Shown here: piece after piece, positions 20,721 to 33,434 of the stretch
How positions within the stretch are numbered: the first letter of the stretch is position 1
How the letters are laid out: every line of letters begins with the position of its first letter
Assembly (NCBI GenBank): GCA_003013855.2
Contig: ML058586.1
Span: forward strand, 2,780,196-2,844,195
Direction of reading: 5' to 3'
Origin: Liriodendron chinense
Lineage: Eukaryota > Streptophyta > Magnoliopsida > Magnoliales > Magnoliaceae
Length of the DNA: 64,000 bases
The notes under the pieces: generated by a model
The model's input: only the letters and a program-made list of their open reading frames with translations
Databases searched by the model: none
Told to the model about the DNA's origin: nothing
Position numbers and translations under genes: made by a program

Positions 20721-23254
20721 CGGAAAGGTCTACGCGTCCTATGGGGTCTGTTTCCCATATCAAATGGCACATTGTATTAGAGATCCGGCCATCCATCAAG
20801 ACTGCAACTGTGAACAAGACATGTACCAAATATCTGGGCCGTACACTGATCAAGTGAGCCACACGTGTCCGTTCAATTTCAGTTGTTGGACCTTTTTCTG
20901 ACTGCTCAGTTTTCTCGTGCAAGTAAGGCCTGTTGGATCAGTGGACCAACATTATCTTTGGTCAATGGCATGTTGATGGTGTACCCTACCTGATGAATGG
21001 CTTGGATCTCTGCATTCTATGGTAATTTCTACCCCTCACATTAAGAGGACCTCTTTGAGTCATGGCCCTTGGAGATGACCTTGGCAACATCAGTAGCTGA
21101 TGGGGCTGTGTGGTTAGTCCCATAGTCGCAATTTTAAAGGTCCAACAGCCCACTTACGATCAGTGGACCATAAGATTCTGTAGTGGGCCTTTCTTATTGA
21201 ACTACCTTTGTTTACCGTGCACACGTCCCCCACCGTTCAAAGATGGCGGCGGGAATCCATTCGGAAAACGAGAATTAAAATTCCAATTTTGAAACAGAGC
21301 CTTCCATGTTGGAATGAGATGCGGGCATGACTCTTGGTGTACGGCCCATCAACTGGCCCAGTCCACTTCTGAGCTGAGTTTGGGTTATTATAGTAGGTGA
21401 CCAGGCCAGAGGCTTGGGCTAGAAAATGAGGTCCATTTAAGTAAATGGGTTAGCCTCTGGCTGGGCTTTAGCAGGCCCAACCTCTGCATATAGGTTATGG
21501 ATGAGCTGGGCTCGATGACTTAACCCAACCCAAAACCCAAAATAAAAAGTTAGGCTGAGCTGTAACTTGGGCTTGGTCATCCAGCCCAGCTCACAAAGTA
21601 AGACCTAGGCCGGAGCTCAGCCCTGTCACATGTCGGGTCAAAACGAGCAGGCTGAACCACCCATTATGAGGCAAGATCTGCGGCAATTAGCTAAGTCTGG
21701 ATCGATCATGCATGATCTATGACAAAGGTTCCCTTGAAATCCTAAACGGGTCAGGATCAACACGGGCTGAAGGGCTCTTAAACAAGGCCGAGTCCATCCT
21801 GGTTATTAAATGGGTTTAAATTTTAGGCCATGAGCCTAGTATTCCAACCCAAGCCCAACACATCTCCCACCGTCCAGTGGTTGGTGAGCATCTCAACAAA
21901 CATTTCAAAATGGGATTTTGGATGTGTGCTTTTTGAAATGCTGCATGGATTCCCACCAAACCATCTTCAAATGGAGAAAGATACATGTGCCCAGAAACTC
22001 TAATGACTCAGTTCAAATACGAGTCATTGAGTCAAGTCAACTCGGCCGAGTGAAAATTCTGGTTTGAACTTTTAAAAATTCCTTGTTTGCCTATGAACCT
22101 TTGTACCTAAAAAAGGAGTCCTACCATCATCCCACATGATGGAGTCATCTAATTCCTTCATGTGGACTGACTTTCCAGGGCCATGATGATGATGATGCAC
22201 ACTATCATATATATCAGGAGGGCATGTAGAGGTAATGTAACATCATGACCATGCACATGATGATGGATTGGGATGCCCCCATGAGGTAACATCATGATGA
22301 TGCCCTAGCGTGCCACATACCTAATTAGTGGCACAGAACATATTTTTGGTAGACATGCAGTCCTTTTTATTTTTATTTTTTTTATGGATATGGTGATGTG
22401 AATATTTTTCCATTTCAAAGGGGGTGGTCAGAGACATTTTTTCTATGGTTTGTGTCTCTTTGCAGACTCTTTGGTGGACACCTGACCATTTTTTAGTAAG
22501 AAAGCTGTCCATGGCCCCTAGACATAATCATGCTTTCATTCCAACATTCCCATGCCTTAGTAGCCTTTTGGGAAAGATTTTGACACACATAAGTGTAGAG
22601 AGAGAGGGAGAGATTGATTGATTGACTAGAGGGCTGTGCTCCAATGATAATTTTGCACCACTTTTAGAGAAAGAAAAATGATGGTGATGACTCAAACCCA
22701 CACATTGCATGGTTGTAAAGCAATCCGGACCATCCAAGTCATTGATCAAACTGTGGATGGAGCATAGTAGAAAGGTAGAACCAAGAATATAATATTAACC
22801 ATCAAATTTTTTAATTTAATTTGGATCACTTATTATTTTACTTTTAACCATCCATTTAACAACCACTAATTGGATGGTTAAGATTGCTTAATCAGCATGA
22901 TTTAAAGATGTGATTCATTCACAACAGAACCCACAATTTGGATGGACCTTTTCATCAGTGCCACATGTGAAGAAGATGAGTCACCACCATTTCTAGGTGG
23001 TGCAAAACTAACATAGATGTTAGCCCTTTACTGAGTGGGCCAATTGCGGCTTTTGGGTCCTATGTAACCATACAATCTTTTGACTTCCTACACAAGAGAA
23101 ACTATACACGCACCCACATTTATACATACGTGTCCATGTGTCAATGGGCCTTTGTACAAAACTCACAGTGTATGAATTACCGTAGTCTTTTACTGCACGA
23201 AAGATAGAAATATCAGTCATCATTATTTATATTTGTAATTAAAACTCCTAGGAC
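20721..23254. other. intergenic, degenerate repeats only
   Basis: No gene. 20810-21030 has words shared with 39330-39470 and 52700-52960 (gatctgagcc/gatcaagtgagcc; 'gatgaatggcttggatct'), a further dispersed family. 21330-21860 is rich in GGCCC, GGGCT and AACCCAACCC words and looks like an old relative of the GGGTCGGGT-type hAT-like repeats. 22170-22290 is rich in ATGATGATG. The remainder is unremarkable. Confidence 0.4.
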
Positions 23255-23640
23255 TGTGGGGCCCGTTGTGATGTTTATGTCATATCCTTGCCATCTATCC
23301 ATTCCATCGGCTCATTTTAGGGTATGCGCTAAAAAATGAGACAGATCTAAAGTTCAAGTGAACCACAACACAATACATGGTGGGAATCGAATGACTATTG
23401 TTGTTAACTTCTCCATATGACCTTATGAACATGTTGGATGGTAAATAAACAGTAGTGTGTGCCCTAGGAAGGTTTGAAAGCACGAGCCTCTGACAGTTAA
23501 GGTTCGTCAAGACCATGTGGTGTGGTCCACTTGACCTTTAGATTTGCCTCATTTTTTAGAATCATGTGCTCAAATGAGCTTATGGAATGGATGGACAGCA
23601 TGGATGTGGCATATTCATCATGGTTGACCCCATGGTTTTG
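23255..23640. repeat. fold-back repeat R1 copy
   Basis: 'ggggcccgttgtgatgttta' and 'cagatctaaagttcaagtg' on the left are mirrored by 'gtccacttgacctttagatt' and 'ggatggacagcatggatg' on the right. Confidence 0.55.
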
Positions 23641-24357
23641 CATATATAAGCACATGGTAACAGTAGCCCATTTGCAGGCATTACTGTATAATTAGAAAAA
23701 TCAACCAGGCCCTTAATTTTGATAAAGAGAAGTGTGTAACAAATGCATATGATGACTAAAATGTTCTTCAATAGTAGATTTGTTTAGACAGCTAAGAAAA
23801 ACAGAAGAAGAAGAAGAAGAATCATTCAATTGTGTTTTCAAATTTAATTTAATTTTGAATTACAAGCAAAAATATCATTTTTATTAGACAATTGCCTCTA
23901 TATATTTTATGTCTGAAAAATTACAATAATGTCTAATTGTTGCCATATGAAATCTATTATTTTCTTTACTGTCCAAATACAATGAAATATTAAAATTGGA
24001 GGATTTGATCTTTAGTTCTCTTCTTTTCTTTTTGTTTTTTTTCACCAATCCAAACAAGAGATATTCTACTGATATAAGTACTTGTGCCAACGTGCTAAAT
24101 GTGTGACATTGATGACAGCATGATGAGAGAAATAGCTTAATATTAGGGTTAGATAATCTCAAGAATGAATTCTACATATCACTAACCTCTATTTTGGAAG
24201 AAAGAACCAGGAAGAAAGTACTAGCAACAGCTAATTTTTTTATAAGATCATTCATGATTTTCATGTTAATTTATTACGCACCTCTGCATCTAACAATAGA
24301 TGGACTAGATCCCATATAAAATGAATACTATCACATTCATCTTTCATGAAAGCACAC
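23641..24357. other. intergenic, no gene
   Basis: AT-rich with a short (GAA)n run at 23802-23820. No coding signal was seen. Confidence 0.4.
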
Positions 24358-24360
24358 TAA

Positions 24361-24571
24361 GGGGAGCGTTTAGATCGTAAGTTACTTAAGCTACTTATGC
24401 CTCAAGTAGCTTATCTTAATTTCTACTTATTAAACTGAAGCAATTAAGTAACTTTAAATTAAAAAATTATTCATAAGTGATCATAAACCAAACTTACTTA
24501 TCTCAAATAAGTTACTTATCTACTACCATAAGTAAGAAAAGTAACATATTTGGTGGTATCCAGATGGGCCC
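24361..24571. mobile_element. PIF/Harbinger-like MITE, intact copy
   Basis: The ends GGGGAGCGTTTAGATC and CCAGATGGGCCC form an imperfect inverted repeat flanked by TAA (24358-24360 and 24572-24574). The interior is 'agctacttatgcctcaagta', 'ttatctcaaataagttactt'. The same element, carrying an insertion, is at 36616-36961. Confidence 0.75.
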
Positions 24572-24574
24572 TAA

Positions 24575-26034
24575 ACGCCGGTTGTTATATTGGGTCATGG
24601 AGCATACAATGCAACTTTCCTTTGAAGGATTGCGATCATATACAAACTTTCTATATTGAATGCATACACATGCGTTGTTAGAATATCACGTGCTCACTGC
24701 TATTTTAGCTCATGTTGTACAAATGAGAACTAAAAAAATAAAATAACAATGGGTTCTCATTCGGTCGGAAAAAGTTCATTTATTAGATAGGTTTAAAATG
24801 GTACAATCAAATTAACTTTTGGCCAGGCTGATAAAGAGCCTAACTAGCTAGCATGATGCCTTCTCCGAATCATCGCCGTACGCATGTGCCACATGTATGG
24901 TATTGATTATTCAACTGACCAGCCGTTGGTAATCAAATGGACGGTTAGGATGACAGTAAATTCAATGGGCCATGACTGATTAAGTACCACATTTAATAAG
25001 AATAGAAAATAAGTGGACCAATCCAAAGGGACAATAGATGGACCATGCTCATAAGTTGCAATGATCAGATGCTTCTAACCAGTTCATAGAGTTCTAAACC
25101 TTTGCTAAGCATCGAAAGTTGGATGATGGAAGTGGTAATGATAATTCCATTTGGTGAGTTTTTTTGGGCCATGGCCCACTGTTGGACGGTACAGATTCAA
25201 TCCCATGTGCACCAATCAATTGGTTTTTAAGGGAGGGTAAAGAGGTGTATCTCTACTAATCTTTTACTCAATTGGACTCTCCATCCATCTACACTTTTCC
25301 TGTGTAGGATGACAGGATCCTTAAAGTACACTTGGGATTTTCAGTTTGGTCAAAATGGGTTTTATGGTGGAGTGATCTGGACCGTTGGTCTGATGTGACT
25401 GGACGTGGATGTAAGATTTCCCAAATCTTACGTCTTTTTTAGTTGCATGTAGACTGTTGCCGCAATTGCTTTCTTGACCGTCTATTTTCAGTTACAGGCC
25501 AAAGATTGAAAGGATGGGATTAGTACTTTTTGAAGGTAGATAGACTGATAAACAAAGAAAGAGACTTAACTATCGATTATTCTACAGGAGATGTTTCCTA
25601 ATTCCACACGCGCGAGGGAGCCCTACACATACACACGCGGGTGCAAGTTTCACAGTGTACACGTGCATGAGATCTGAGCTTTACATCAGATGAGGTATAC
25701 TGTTAAGATCGTTTGGCAAAACAAAATCAGGCCATTTCGCACCTCAAGAGTAAAATAGCATATCAAAACAAATGAATGGCTACAAAAGAAAATATAACTG
25801 TCAATTCTCTCTGTACGTTGTGGCCCACCTGAAGAGTGAAATTGTCTGATTGTTTAGGCCAAAGATCAAAATACTATGTCCAACCTTATGGAAGGCTCAG
25901 ATTTCATACACGGCTTACACATTTGGACCTGCACCAGCGTGTGGGCATGCATTGCTCTACACGCGTGTGGAACTACCAGAATTCAAGTTTCAATCCTGGG
26001 TCAATCTTCCATGTGGGGTCCACTTTTAGAGGGT

Positions 26035-26068
<34 letters not shown>

Positions 26069-26484
26069 CATATGCTATTGGGGCATGTTCCACATTAGTG
26101 GGCCATGTCCCGTCATGTTTTGTGCTCATTTCTGTCCGTTAAAATACCATCCAAACACTGTCTACAACTGTTCATTTCATGATTCTATCTCTTCTTTTGA
26201 TGTGGGAGTGTGGTGGGCCTTCGCTACCTTTTTCCCCACTATTACAATCGTATCGGTTCCAAAGTAGATGCTTTGAATATTTCTTGAGCCCTGCCAAGGT
26301 TATCTCTGACTCTTGACTCTGGCCACACCTCCGACATCTGTGCATGATCTACCCATTTATTCGGTGGGCCCATCTATCTATGTGCCTCAGCCTGAAAACC
26401 AGGCTGGTCAGATCATCAGCTGTCCCACATGCATACCGTCCATTTTCATGCTCCAAATGGACGCGCATTGCCTGCCACACGGTC
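24575..26484. other. intergenic, R3 fold-back repeat near 25600-26010
   Basis: 25600-26010 has 'cacacgcgcgaggg' and 'gatctgagctttacatcaga' on the left, mirrored by words near 25895-25960 ('ggaaggctcagatttcata', 'gtgtgggcatgc'). It matches 53263-53520. An (AG)n run lies at 26039-26066. No gene was seen. Confidence 0.45.
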
Positions 26485-26905
26485 AGAACTTAGGTGGGGC
26501 CCACCATGATGTTTGTGACAGATCCATCCCGTCCATCGGTTTTTCCAGTTCGTGGTTGGAGCGAGCCCAAAAATGAAGCAGATCCAACACTCAAGTGGGC
26601 CACAAAACAGGAAACAGTTCCCCACTGTTGATACATTCATGGGGCCACAAAAGTTTTGGATCAGGCTAATATTTGTGTGTTTTCAGTTCATCGCTAGTAG
26701 GAATGAATTTATGAATGGTTTGAATAGCATATAAACATCATGGTAGGCATCAGAAAAGTTTCAATGGTAGGCATTTTTTCCCCACTGGCATACTTAGTTT
26801 TGGATCTGCCCCATTTTTGGGCTTATGTTCTAATATGAGCTGGAAAAAGGGATGTACAGGGTGGATTTCTTACAAATATCATGGTGGGCACCACCTAGGC
26901 CTCGA
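26485..26905. repeat. fold-back repeat R1 copy
   Basis: 'ggtggggcccaccatgatgt' and 'gatccaacactcaagtggg' on the left are mirrored by 'ttttggatctgcccc' and 'aatatcatggtgggcaccac' on the right. Confidence 0.55.
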
Positions 26906-28000
26906 CTGCAGGAACTTCCTAGGGTTGGAGTCCGTAGGTAACCGGCGTACGCTTCATATGGCCCACCTAATGCATAGACATGCCTTTTTGGGGACACAAC
27001 ACAAACGTCTGGGGCCTACCTGATGAAAGCCCCGGATTGTTGGCTATGTGGTTCGCATTTCTCATGTTTCTTGTTGAAGACATTTGATTTGCAAGCGTAT
27101 GTAATAAAAACTTCCTTGTGTAAAATTCAGTCTGTAGATTTGGGACCATCCAAGCCATTGATCTAATGGCCCCATTATGGGTGGACTATTTCAAAAAATT
27201 CTTACAAATTGGAAGATCCTATCCATCAATACTTTGGTCTTTTTTCTATTGAATGTGACTTGTTTATGCATTTCTTTTCTATCATGTGTTTGCATGCCGT
27301 TAATGGGAAGGTTAGAATTTACACATTGAGTAGATTTTTCTTTTCTGTTTTTCCAAGGATGGTCCATCCATGATGTGGCCCATCATATCAAAGGCTTGAA
27401 TAGACTGACCATGGCCCCAAATCTTGAATAGGAGTTCGGTCAGGTAACTTTGTAAAGTCGGGTTATTATTATTATTACGAGGGAGTTATGGCACTTGCAA
27501 CGTGGGGGGGAGAGAAAGGGAGAGAGAATGAGTGACAGAGTGTGGTTAGACTCTTACATGCTATACTTGGAGAGAGAAATAAGGGCTTTTGGACCATGGA
27601 CAACCTATGTAAACTTTTTCTATGGTGGGATTCATTTTATTTTTAGTCTAACATCTTAACATGACCTAATACAACATATGTATAATGTGGATGATAAATT
27701 TAACGTAGTGGGCCGTACACTATTAAAGTTCCTTATACACGTTGATACACCAATTCTAACAAGCTCGAGAGTTTAGATCAAGTAGGTGATTTGACACTCA
27801 AAACGGAAAGTTAAGTGTTCAAATCCTGAAAAAACAAATATGCCACTAAAATATATTCTCCCAACTTTATGATTGTTTATGAGGCTCATTGATATTGATA
27901 TGTGGTTTAAACATCCAGACCATCCATTGTGTGTCCCACTTGCATGAGATCATTAAGGTTTCAATGGGTGGATATCTACTCTCAGCTGTTGTCTTTTTTT
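26906..28000. other. intergenic, no gene
   Basis: No coding signal or complete element was recognised. Confidence 0.4.
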
Positions 28001-28007
28001 CCATACA

Positions 28008-28033
28008 TATTATTATTATTGTTGTTGTTGTTG

Positions 28034-28067
<34 letters not shown>

Positions 28068-28080
28068 GATACAACTTGCC

Positions 28081-28120
<40 letters not shown>
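28008..28120. repeat. compound microsatellite (ATT)n(GTT)n(ATT)n then (AT)n
   Basis: 28008-28067 is ATT/GTT triplets. 28084-28120 is about 18 AT units. Poly-Ile and Ile-Tyr open frames across it are artefacts of composition. Confidence 0.95.
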
Positions 28121-28125
<5 letters not shown>

Positions 28126-28529
28126 TTAATCTGATTGAAAATCCTCAAAGTGAGATCACAAGGTGCTGAATCTTCCAGAAGATTTGACTGAGACTGTAAA
28201 TTTGCATTAATTTTAGAGTAATTGTTATAGTTCTATGGTTTTAGGTAACACCCAAAATCCAATGTAACGGGATGTTGGTGTGACACTCATCTTCCTTTTT
28301 TACCACTTGGGTCCCTTTCTTTTTAGGGTTTCAAGGTAAGAGTACAACAAAAAGCTCACCATTGGCTCTTCTCATGGGGGCTTTCAATCTCCTTATGTTG
28401 GGTTCTTGGTCAAACTGACCACACTCTCTTGTGGAATCTTAATGAGTGGTCAATATCATCCAAAGAACCACCTTGTGAAATTTTCAAACATGAGTTTCCA
28501 GATGGATGGCTTAAGATTATTGTTATTGT

Positions 28530-28544
28530 CACGTGCGTCACGTG
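28530..28544. promoter_or_regulatory. two G-boxes (CACGTG) 9 bp apart
   Basis: CACGTG at 28530-28535 and 28539-28544, followed by ACGTGG near 28583, within a GC-rich purine-rich stretch (28540-28690). G-boxes bind bZIP and bHLH factors. No adjacent gene was found, so a promoter role is only a possibility. Confidence 0.3.
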
Positions 28545-28774
28545 GAGAGAGGATGGGCGACCGAGATTGGGAGGGAGAGGGTTACGTGGCAAAGGTGTGG
28601 GTAGAGGAAGAGATGGGCTGTGGGCTACGGGGACAGAGGGTGGCGTGGGTGGGTGTGGGCTATGCTGAGAGAACCACGACAACCACCACAGTGTTCTGTG
28701 GGCCCCACGAGAGAGAGAGAGAGAGGGACGCGGATTAGCTGCTGACGGATTCAGTAGCTATGTCGCTACTGAAG

Positions 28775-29590
28775 TGACATCACCAAGTTCCATGATGCAT
28801 GCGTTGTATCCATACTTTCAATCCATTTGGAGAGAGCATTTCATAGCATGAGCCAAAGAACGAGGTAAATCCAGATCTCAAGTGGATCCACCACAGAACA
28901 TCTACCGTTGAACCCTTCCTGGGGCCCACCAGGATGTTTATTTGAGATCCAACCTGTTAATAAGTTCACACAGACATGGAAGAAGGGAAAACACAAATAT
29001 CAACTTGATCGAAAGCTTCTCTGACCATAAGAATTTTTTAATGATACACATTCAATCCCCACTGTTTCTGTGGTGGGGCCCACTTGAGCTTTGGATCTGC
29101 CTCATTCTTTGGCTCATCCCAAAAATGATCTCTCCAATTGGATGGATGGTGTGGATAGAACGCATACATTATGGTGGGCCTCACAATGATTATGCATTTT
29201 ATCCACTCTGGCCATTCATTTTGGGTCATTGTTTCAGGGCATGAGCCCAAAATTGGGACCAATCAAAATTTCAGGTAGACTACATCACAGGAAAACGGTG
29301 GTGCTTGAATGCCCACCATTGTATTTTCCATCCAACCTGTTGATCAGGTCACAAAGACCTAGATAAAGGTTGGACAAATATCAGCTCCATCCCAAACTTT
29401 TGTAGCCTTGAGAAGCTTTTAATGGTGGGCATTAAATCATCATTGTTTCTTATGGTGCAGTTTGCCTAAGATTCTGATCTGCCTCATTTTAGGCCATGCC
29501 CTACAACGAGCTGGCAAAATGGATGGAAGGAGAGGATAAAACACATACATTATGGTGGGGTGCACAAAGCACCCTCCAGTAGCAACACGC
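28775..29590. repeat. two adjacent R1 fold-back repeats
   Basis: First about 28775-29200 ('ccagatctcaagtgg' mirrored by 'ccacttgagctttgg'). Second about 29200-29590 ('aaaatttcaggtagactaca' mirrored by 'tgcctaagattctgatctgc'). Both have aacctgttaataag/aacctgttgatcag middles. Confidence 0.55.
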
Positions 29591-31717
29591 TAGTTATTAT
29601 TGGTAATGTGAGTGGGCAATATGTGTATGGTCAGGGAGGATAAAATCTAACCCATTGGAAGGCTTTTGTGGGTGAAATATGAACTATATGCTGCCAATTA
29701 ACCACATATATAGTAGAGATTATTACTTAAGTTATATATAGTAGAAATTATTAATGCATCACCAATAAGCTACTTGGAAGAACCGGAGCCGTTGGAGGAA
29801 CCATTGTGTCCAACGCTTCGAAATAAGTAGGCCATATAGTGGGTCCAACCTCCTATCACTAAATTCTCATATTAGCAAAGCTTTTGGTGATGGAAGCATT
29901 TAGTGCATCCGACAATCAGCATTTTGTAAGGTGCGCCGCTATGTCGCCACCACGAAATTCAGCCTAGTTAGGTCTCGCTCTGGCACGCATTCTCTTTTTG
30001 GGGTTCATCCAAACAGGCCCTCAAAAAATTTCTCATTGAGTATTCAACACTTTCTCATTTGTATCTTTTAATAACCCTAGTTTCTTTAATATGAATCATA
30101 TAAAGCATTGCTAAGCCCATGAGTGTGTACAAGGCAGCTCAAGTACTTATCATCATTTGTATCCACATGACACATCAGTGTAGGATCCAATCCATCTATC
30201 AGAGGGGTACCACTATTTAGATGCTCTTGCCCAAGAATCAGGTTGGGCCACCACTCAAGTGCGCCACAATTCAGAAAACAAATGCACTGTTGTAAAAAGA
30301 TTTAAAAGAATGACTAAATCTTCTGAACCTTTCACCTGTTTCTACCATCATGGCCCACCTGCAGAGTGCACGACCTTTATCTTTGGTCAAGGACATCTAC
30401 AATGTAAGACCCACCTGATAGACGACTTGGATAGTGCATCCGTAATTGCAATTCAATTAAATGGACCATCCAAACGTGCCATTAGGATTGGTTTTTCACT
30501 ATGGATGTACTTTATTTTTTGGGTGCGAAGATCTACATGGTTAGGCCCACTTGATGGACGGCATAGATTTATACCTGTCTGCCCAGCTGGCACATGTCGT
30601 GGCATGTAAATGTTATGACTTTAATGGTGAGGATGTGGGCTCCAATTTGTTATTTAATTACTTTTAATTCAACCTGGAGGAAACATTCCACAATTTAGGG
30701 GTCACTTTCTCATCATGAATGTTAGGAAACATCATTAATTTTCGTCATTTTGTTGTTATTAAAATAGATGTTTGCAATCCAATTCACTTCTGCATCCAAA
30801 CACAACCTCAAAAGATAAGCTCAAGCCCAAATACTTCATAAAAAGAGATTTTTACTGTAAAATTCGTTGCTAATTCAGATTTTAACAAATAATGCTTCCA
30901 TTATCTTGCGGTGCATGCTTTAAGAGATGTGAAATTAGCAAAATGCCTCATTGTGTGAATTTGAGAACCGTGGGACCCAATTGGCATGTGTATGACATCC
31001 AAGGCGTTCAACAGATACATCCCTCCATGATGATAAGATAAAGAGAAAATATAGTGGAGAAAATCATTAGGTGGGCCACACTATAAAAAAATAATTTACA
31101 CCACCCAAAAAACATTCACTTGTAACCCATCAAATCATTTGATAGGAAAGAATTTTTGTTGCGGTGATCATCCATGTTTGGGTGCATATATTAGATGGGT
31201 TGGATGTCATGGACAAACTATTGTGGGCCCTACAATTCTTGACTACATTTTGGCAATTAATTCCCTTCCTTAAAAAGCACATGTCAGGCAATTCGATTCC
31301 CCAAGGCGTTATTTTGTGAAGTCGGAATTCCCAAGGAATTTTACAGTAAAAATTCGGTATCTCCGAGAAATTTTTCTCGAGGCATGGGTAGGGTCCACCT
31401 GTCCAGATCCTCTTACAGCTTGTCATATTGCACAGAATGTCCGGCAAAATGCTAAAACCTGAGAAAGGAAAAGAGAAAGGAACCCATTTTCCCATTTTTC
31501 GATTAACCCTAAATTTCTTTTTCACATTCATAGAAAGACATTTTCTTATTTTGAACCCTGCTTTAAGTGTGGTCGGGACTATTTTGAAGAAAATGAAGAA
31601 AGGTTCTGCACACAATTCTGTCGATGGATATGTGTAACGACGCTAGAAAGTCATCTCTTTCTTGGAAAACATCATACATGTTAAAATCAGGTGATCAATA
31701 CACAAAATATGTCACTA

Positions 31718-31750
<33 letters not shown>

Positions 31751-32257
31751 GCAGACGTGTGTCCCACATGCCAATTTGTATAAGTGAAACAATATATCTT
31801 TGAGCACCACACATGTGCAACATCCCATCTTCAATTACCAAACATGTGTAATGTATGTCAATGCCCAAGTGTACATATGCAAAATATGCCACCAAACATC
31901 TTCAAGCACCATCACATGAGCTGCCATGCATCTTCAAGTGATTCACATGTCAATATATGCCAGTATCAATTTACAATAGCTCTGCATGTCAACATGCACC
32001 TGTTATACCTTATTTCTAACCAGGCTCAGAAAGACAAATGACGGGGAAGACATTAAGGAAAGGCATTGCACAAAAGCAGTACAACACACATGCAATTCAT
32101 GGAGGTGTGGATCGGATTTTTTGAATTGATAGTTGGCACTAGTTGATTCGAGCACATCCTCCAGGAGGTGAACAGTTGAAGCAAGCGCTAAGAATTACGA
32201 AACGTCGCCAAGAAGAGGAAGAGTCTCAATCTACAGTCGTAACAACCGAATAAAGAC
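29591..32257. other. intergenic, no gene
   Basis: 30120-30640 is a dispersed repeat with words GATCCAATCCATCTATCAG and AAGACCCACCTGATAGACG, related to 53-kb and 20.8-kb repeats. 31130-31615 holds the longest open frame of the window on the minus strand, but without any domain. A poly(T) run of about 30 lies at 31721-31750. 31780-32000 repeats CATGTG and ATCTTCAAG words. Confidence 0.4.
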
Positions 32258-32400
32258 ACCCACACCATTGGTATAGTGGTAAACTGAGTGAAGATAACCT
32301 TATCTCAAGACTACGGTCTAGGTATCGAATCCCAAAAAGTCTTTTCTGGTGGAGGGTAAGGCGCAACCCATTTTCGGAGGACGATCCCTACCCTCCATCA
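32258..32400 (+). mobile_element. tRNA-derived SINE-like fragment
   Basis: 'accattggtatagtggtaaa' resembles an A box and 'aggtatcgaatccc' a B box, about 55 bases apart. No clear poly(A) tail or target duplication was seen. A true tRNA gene is unlikely because no acceptor stem closes it. Confidence 0.4.
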
Positions 32401-33434
32401 ATCACCTGATCATTTTGAACTTATTAACAAGTGACTGAATATGTGACCGACCTCTCCAAGGCTTCAGTCATATACGGTGTATCTGTCTATCTTGGTGCTT
32501 TGGGTCGAAGTTGAACAAAATGGAATCGAGTCGCACAATCGATTTTACCACACCACAGGTGAAGCATTACTCTGATCAAGGACCAATAACACCCAAGTGC
32601 CAAATGTTTACAAGAGCCAAATATATGCTTGTCCATTCATTCTTACTCTAGGCGTTTGATAACCAATAATTAACGTAACAAATAACCTATGAAATTGTTC
32701 TGATAAGCCTTAGATTGACAAATGTGTCCACAATAATCCATCTAAACAAAACATTGATGATAAGCAAACAAACTTAAGTTGATGAAACTAGTTAAGATTG
32801 TAGTATCCAAACAGGGATAACAAATTAATGATATACAAAACCAGTTGTGGATTTCCTCATAAGCTACAAAACTTTCTCTCATTCTTGTGGCTCTCAATGG
32901 TACGAGAAAATATTCAAATTACATAAATAAAAAATAAAAACATTGCACCTGTTTAGACAATTGCAAATGTTGTAATCCCAACCGATGAAGAAGCCATCTT
33001 TGTTGGACATGGACCACATGTGGTGGGGCCCACCAAAATGCCCACACACATGACAGGTCAAATATGGCTTGCACGCGTGTTAGGATCTAAACATAGCAAT
33101 TGGTGGCAGGAGTGATTCTTGCCTTAATAGTGGGCAAGATTTCATTCCGTAATTAGCTAAAGCTCCATGCTGCAAAGTTTGTATTTGAGCCAGTCATCCA
33201 AGAGAAAAGTATATATAAGATTTCTCTCTCGCAAGCAAAATGGTTTTTCTGTGTCTAGGTGTGGCTACCTTCATACCTCCATTAATGAGAGTAGGCCAAC
33301 TTTAGTTCGTTGTTGCGTGGGCCATCCGTCTTGGTCAGAGTTGCTAAAGGGTGTGAACATTGGACTCGCGCTTCCTCCTTTTGATTTTGCGAATCATGAC
33401 CTTTCACGAGTTTGTCTCTCTTGTGGGCTTTTGT
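32401..33434. other. intergenic, no gene
   Basis: No element or gene recognised. An open frame at 33167-33451 on the plus strand is without domain or splice context. Confidence 0.35.

Noticed and set aside
27867..28148. Poly-Ile and Ile-Tyr open frames on both strands
   Set aside because: Produced by the ATT/GTT/AT compound microsatellite.
28406..28738. 110-codon plus-strand frame ending in a GA repeat
   Set aside because: Overlapping open frames on both strands and low-complexity purine-rich sequence; no domain.
31130..31615. 161-codon open frame on the minus strand, the longest in the window
   Set aside because: No domain, no splice partner, unusual composition, and the plus strand is also open. 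Its length is close to what chance allows in 64 kb.
32258..32340. tRNA gene
   Set aside because: A and B box-like words are present but no closed acceptor stem could be drawn; a SINE fragment fits better.
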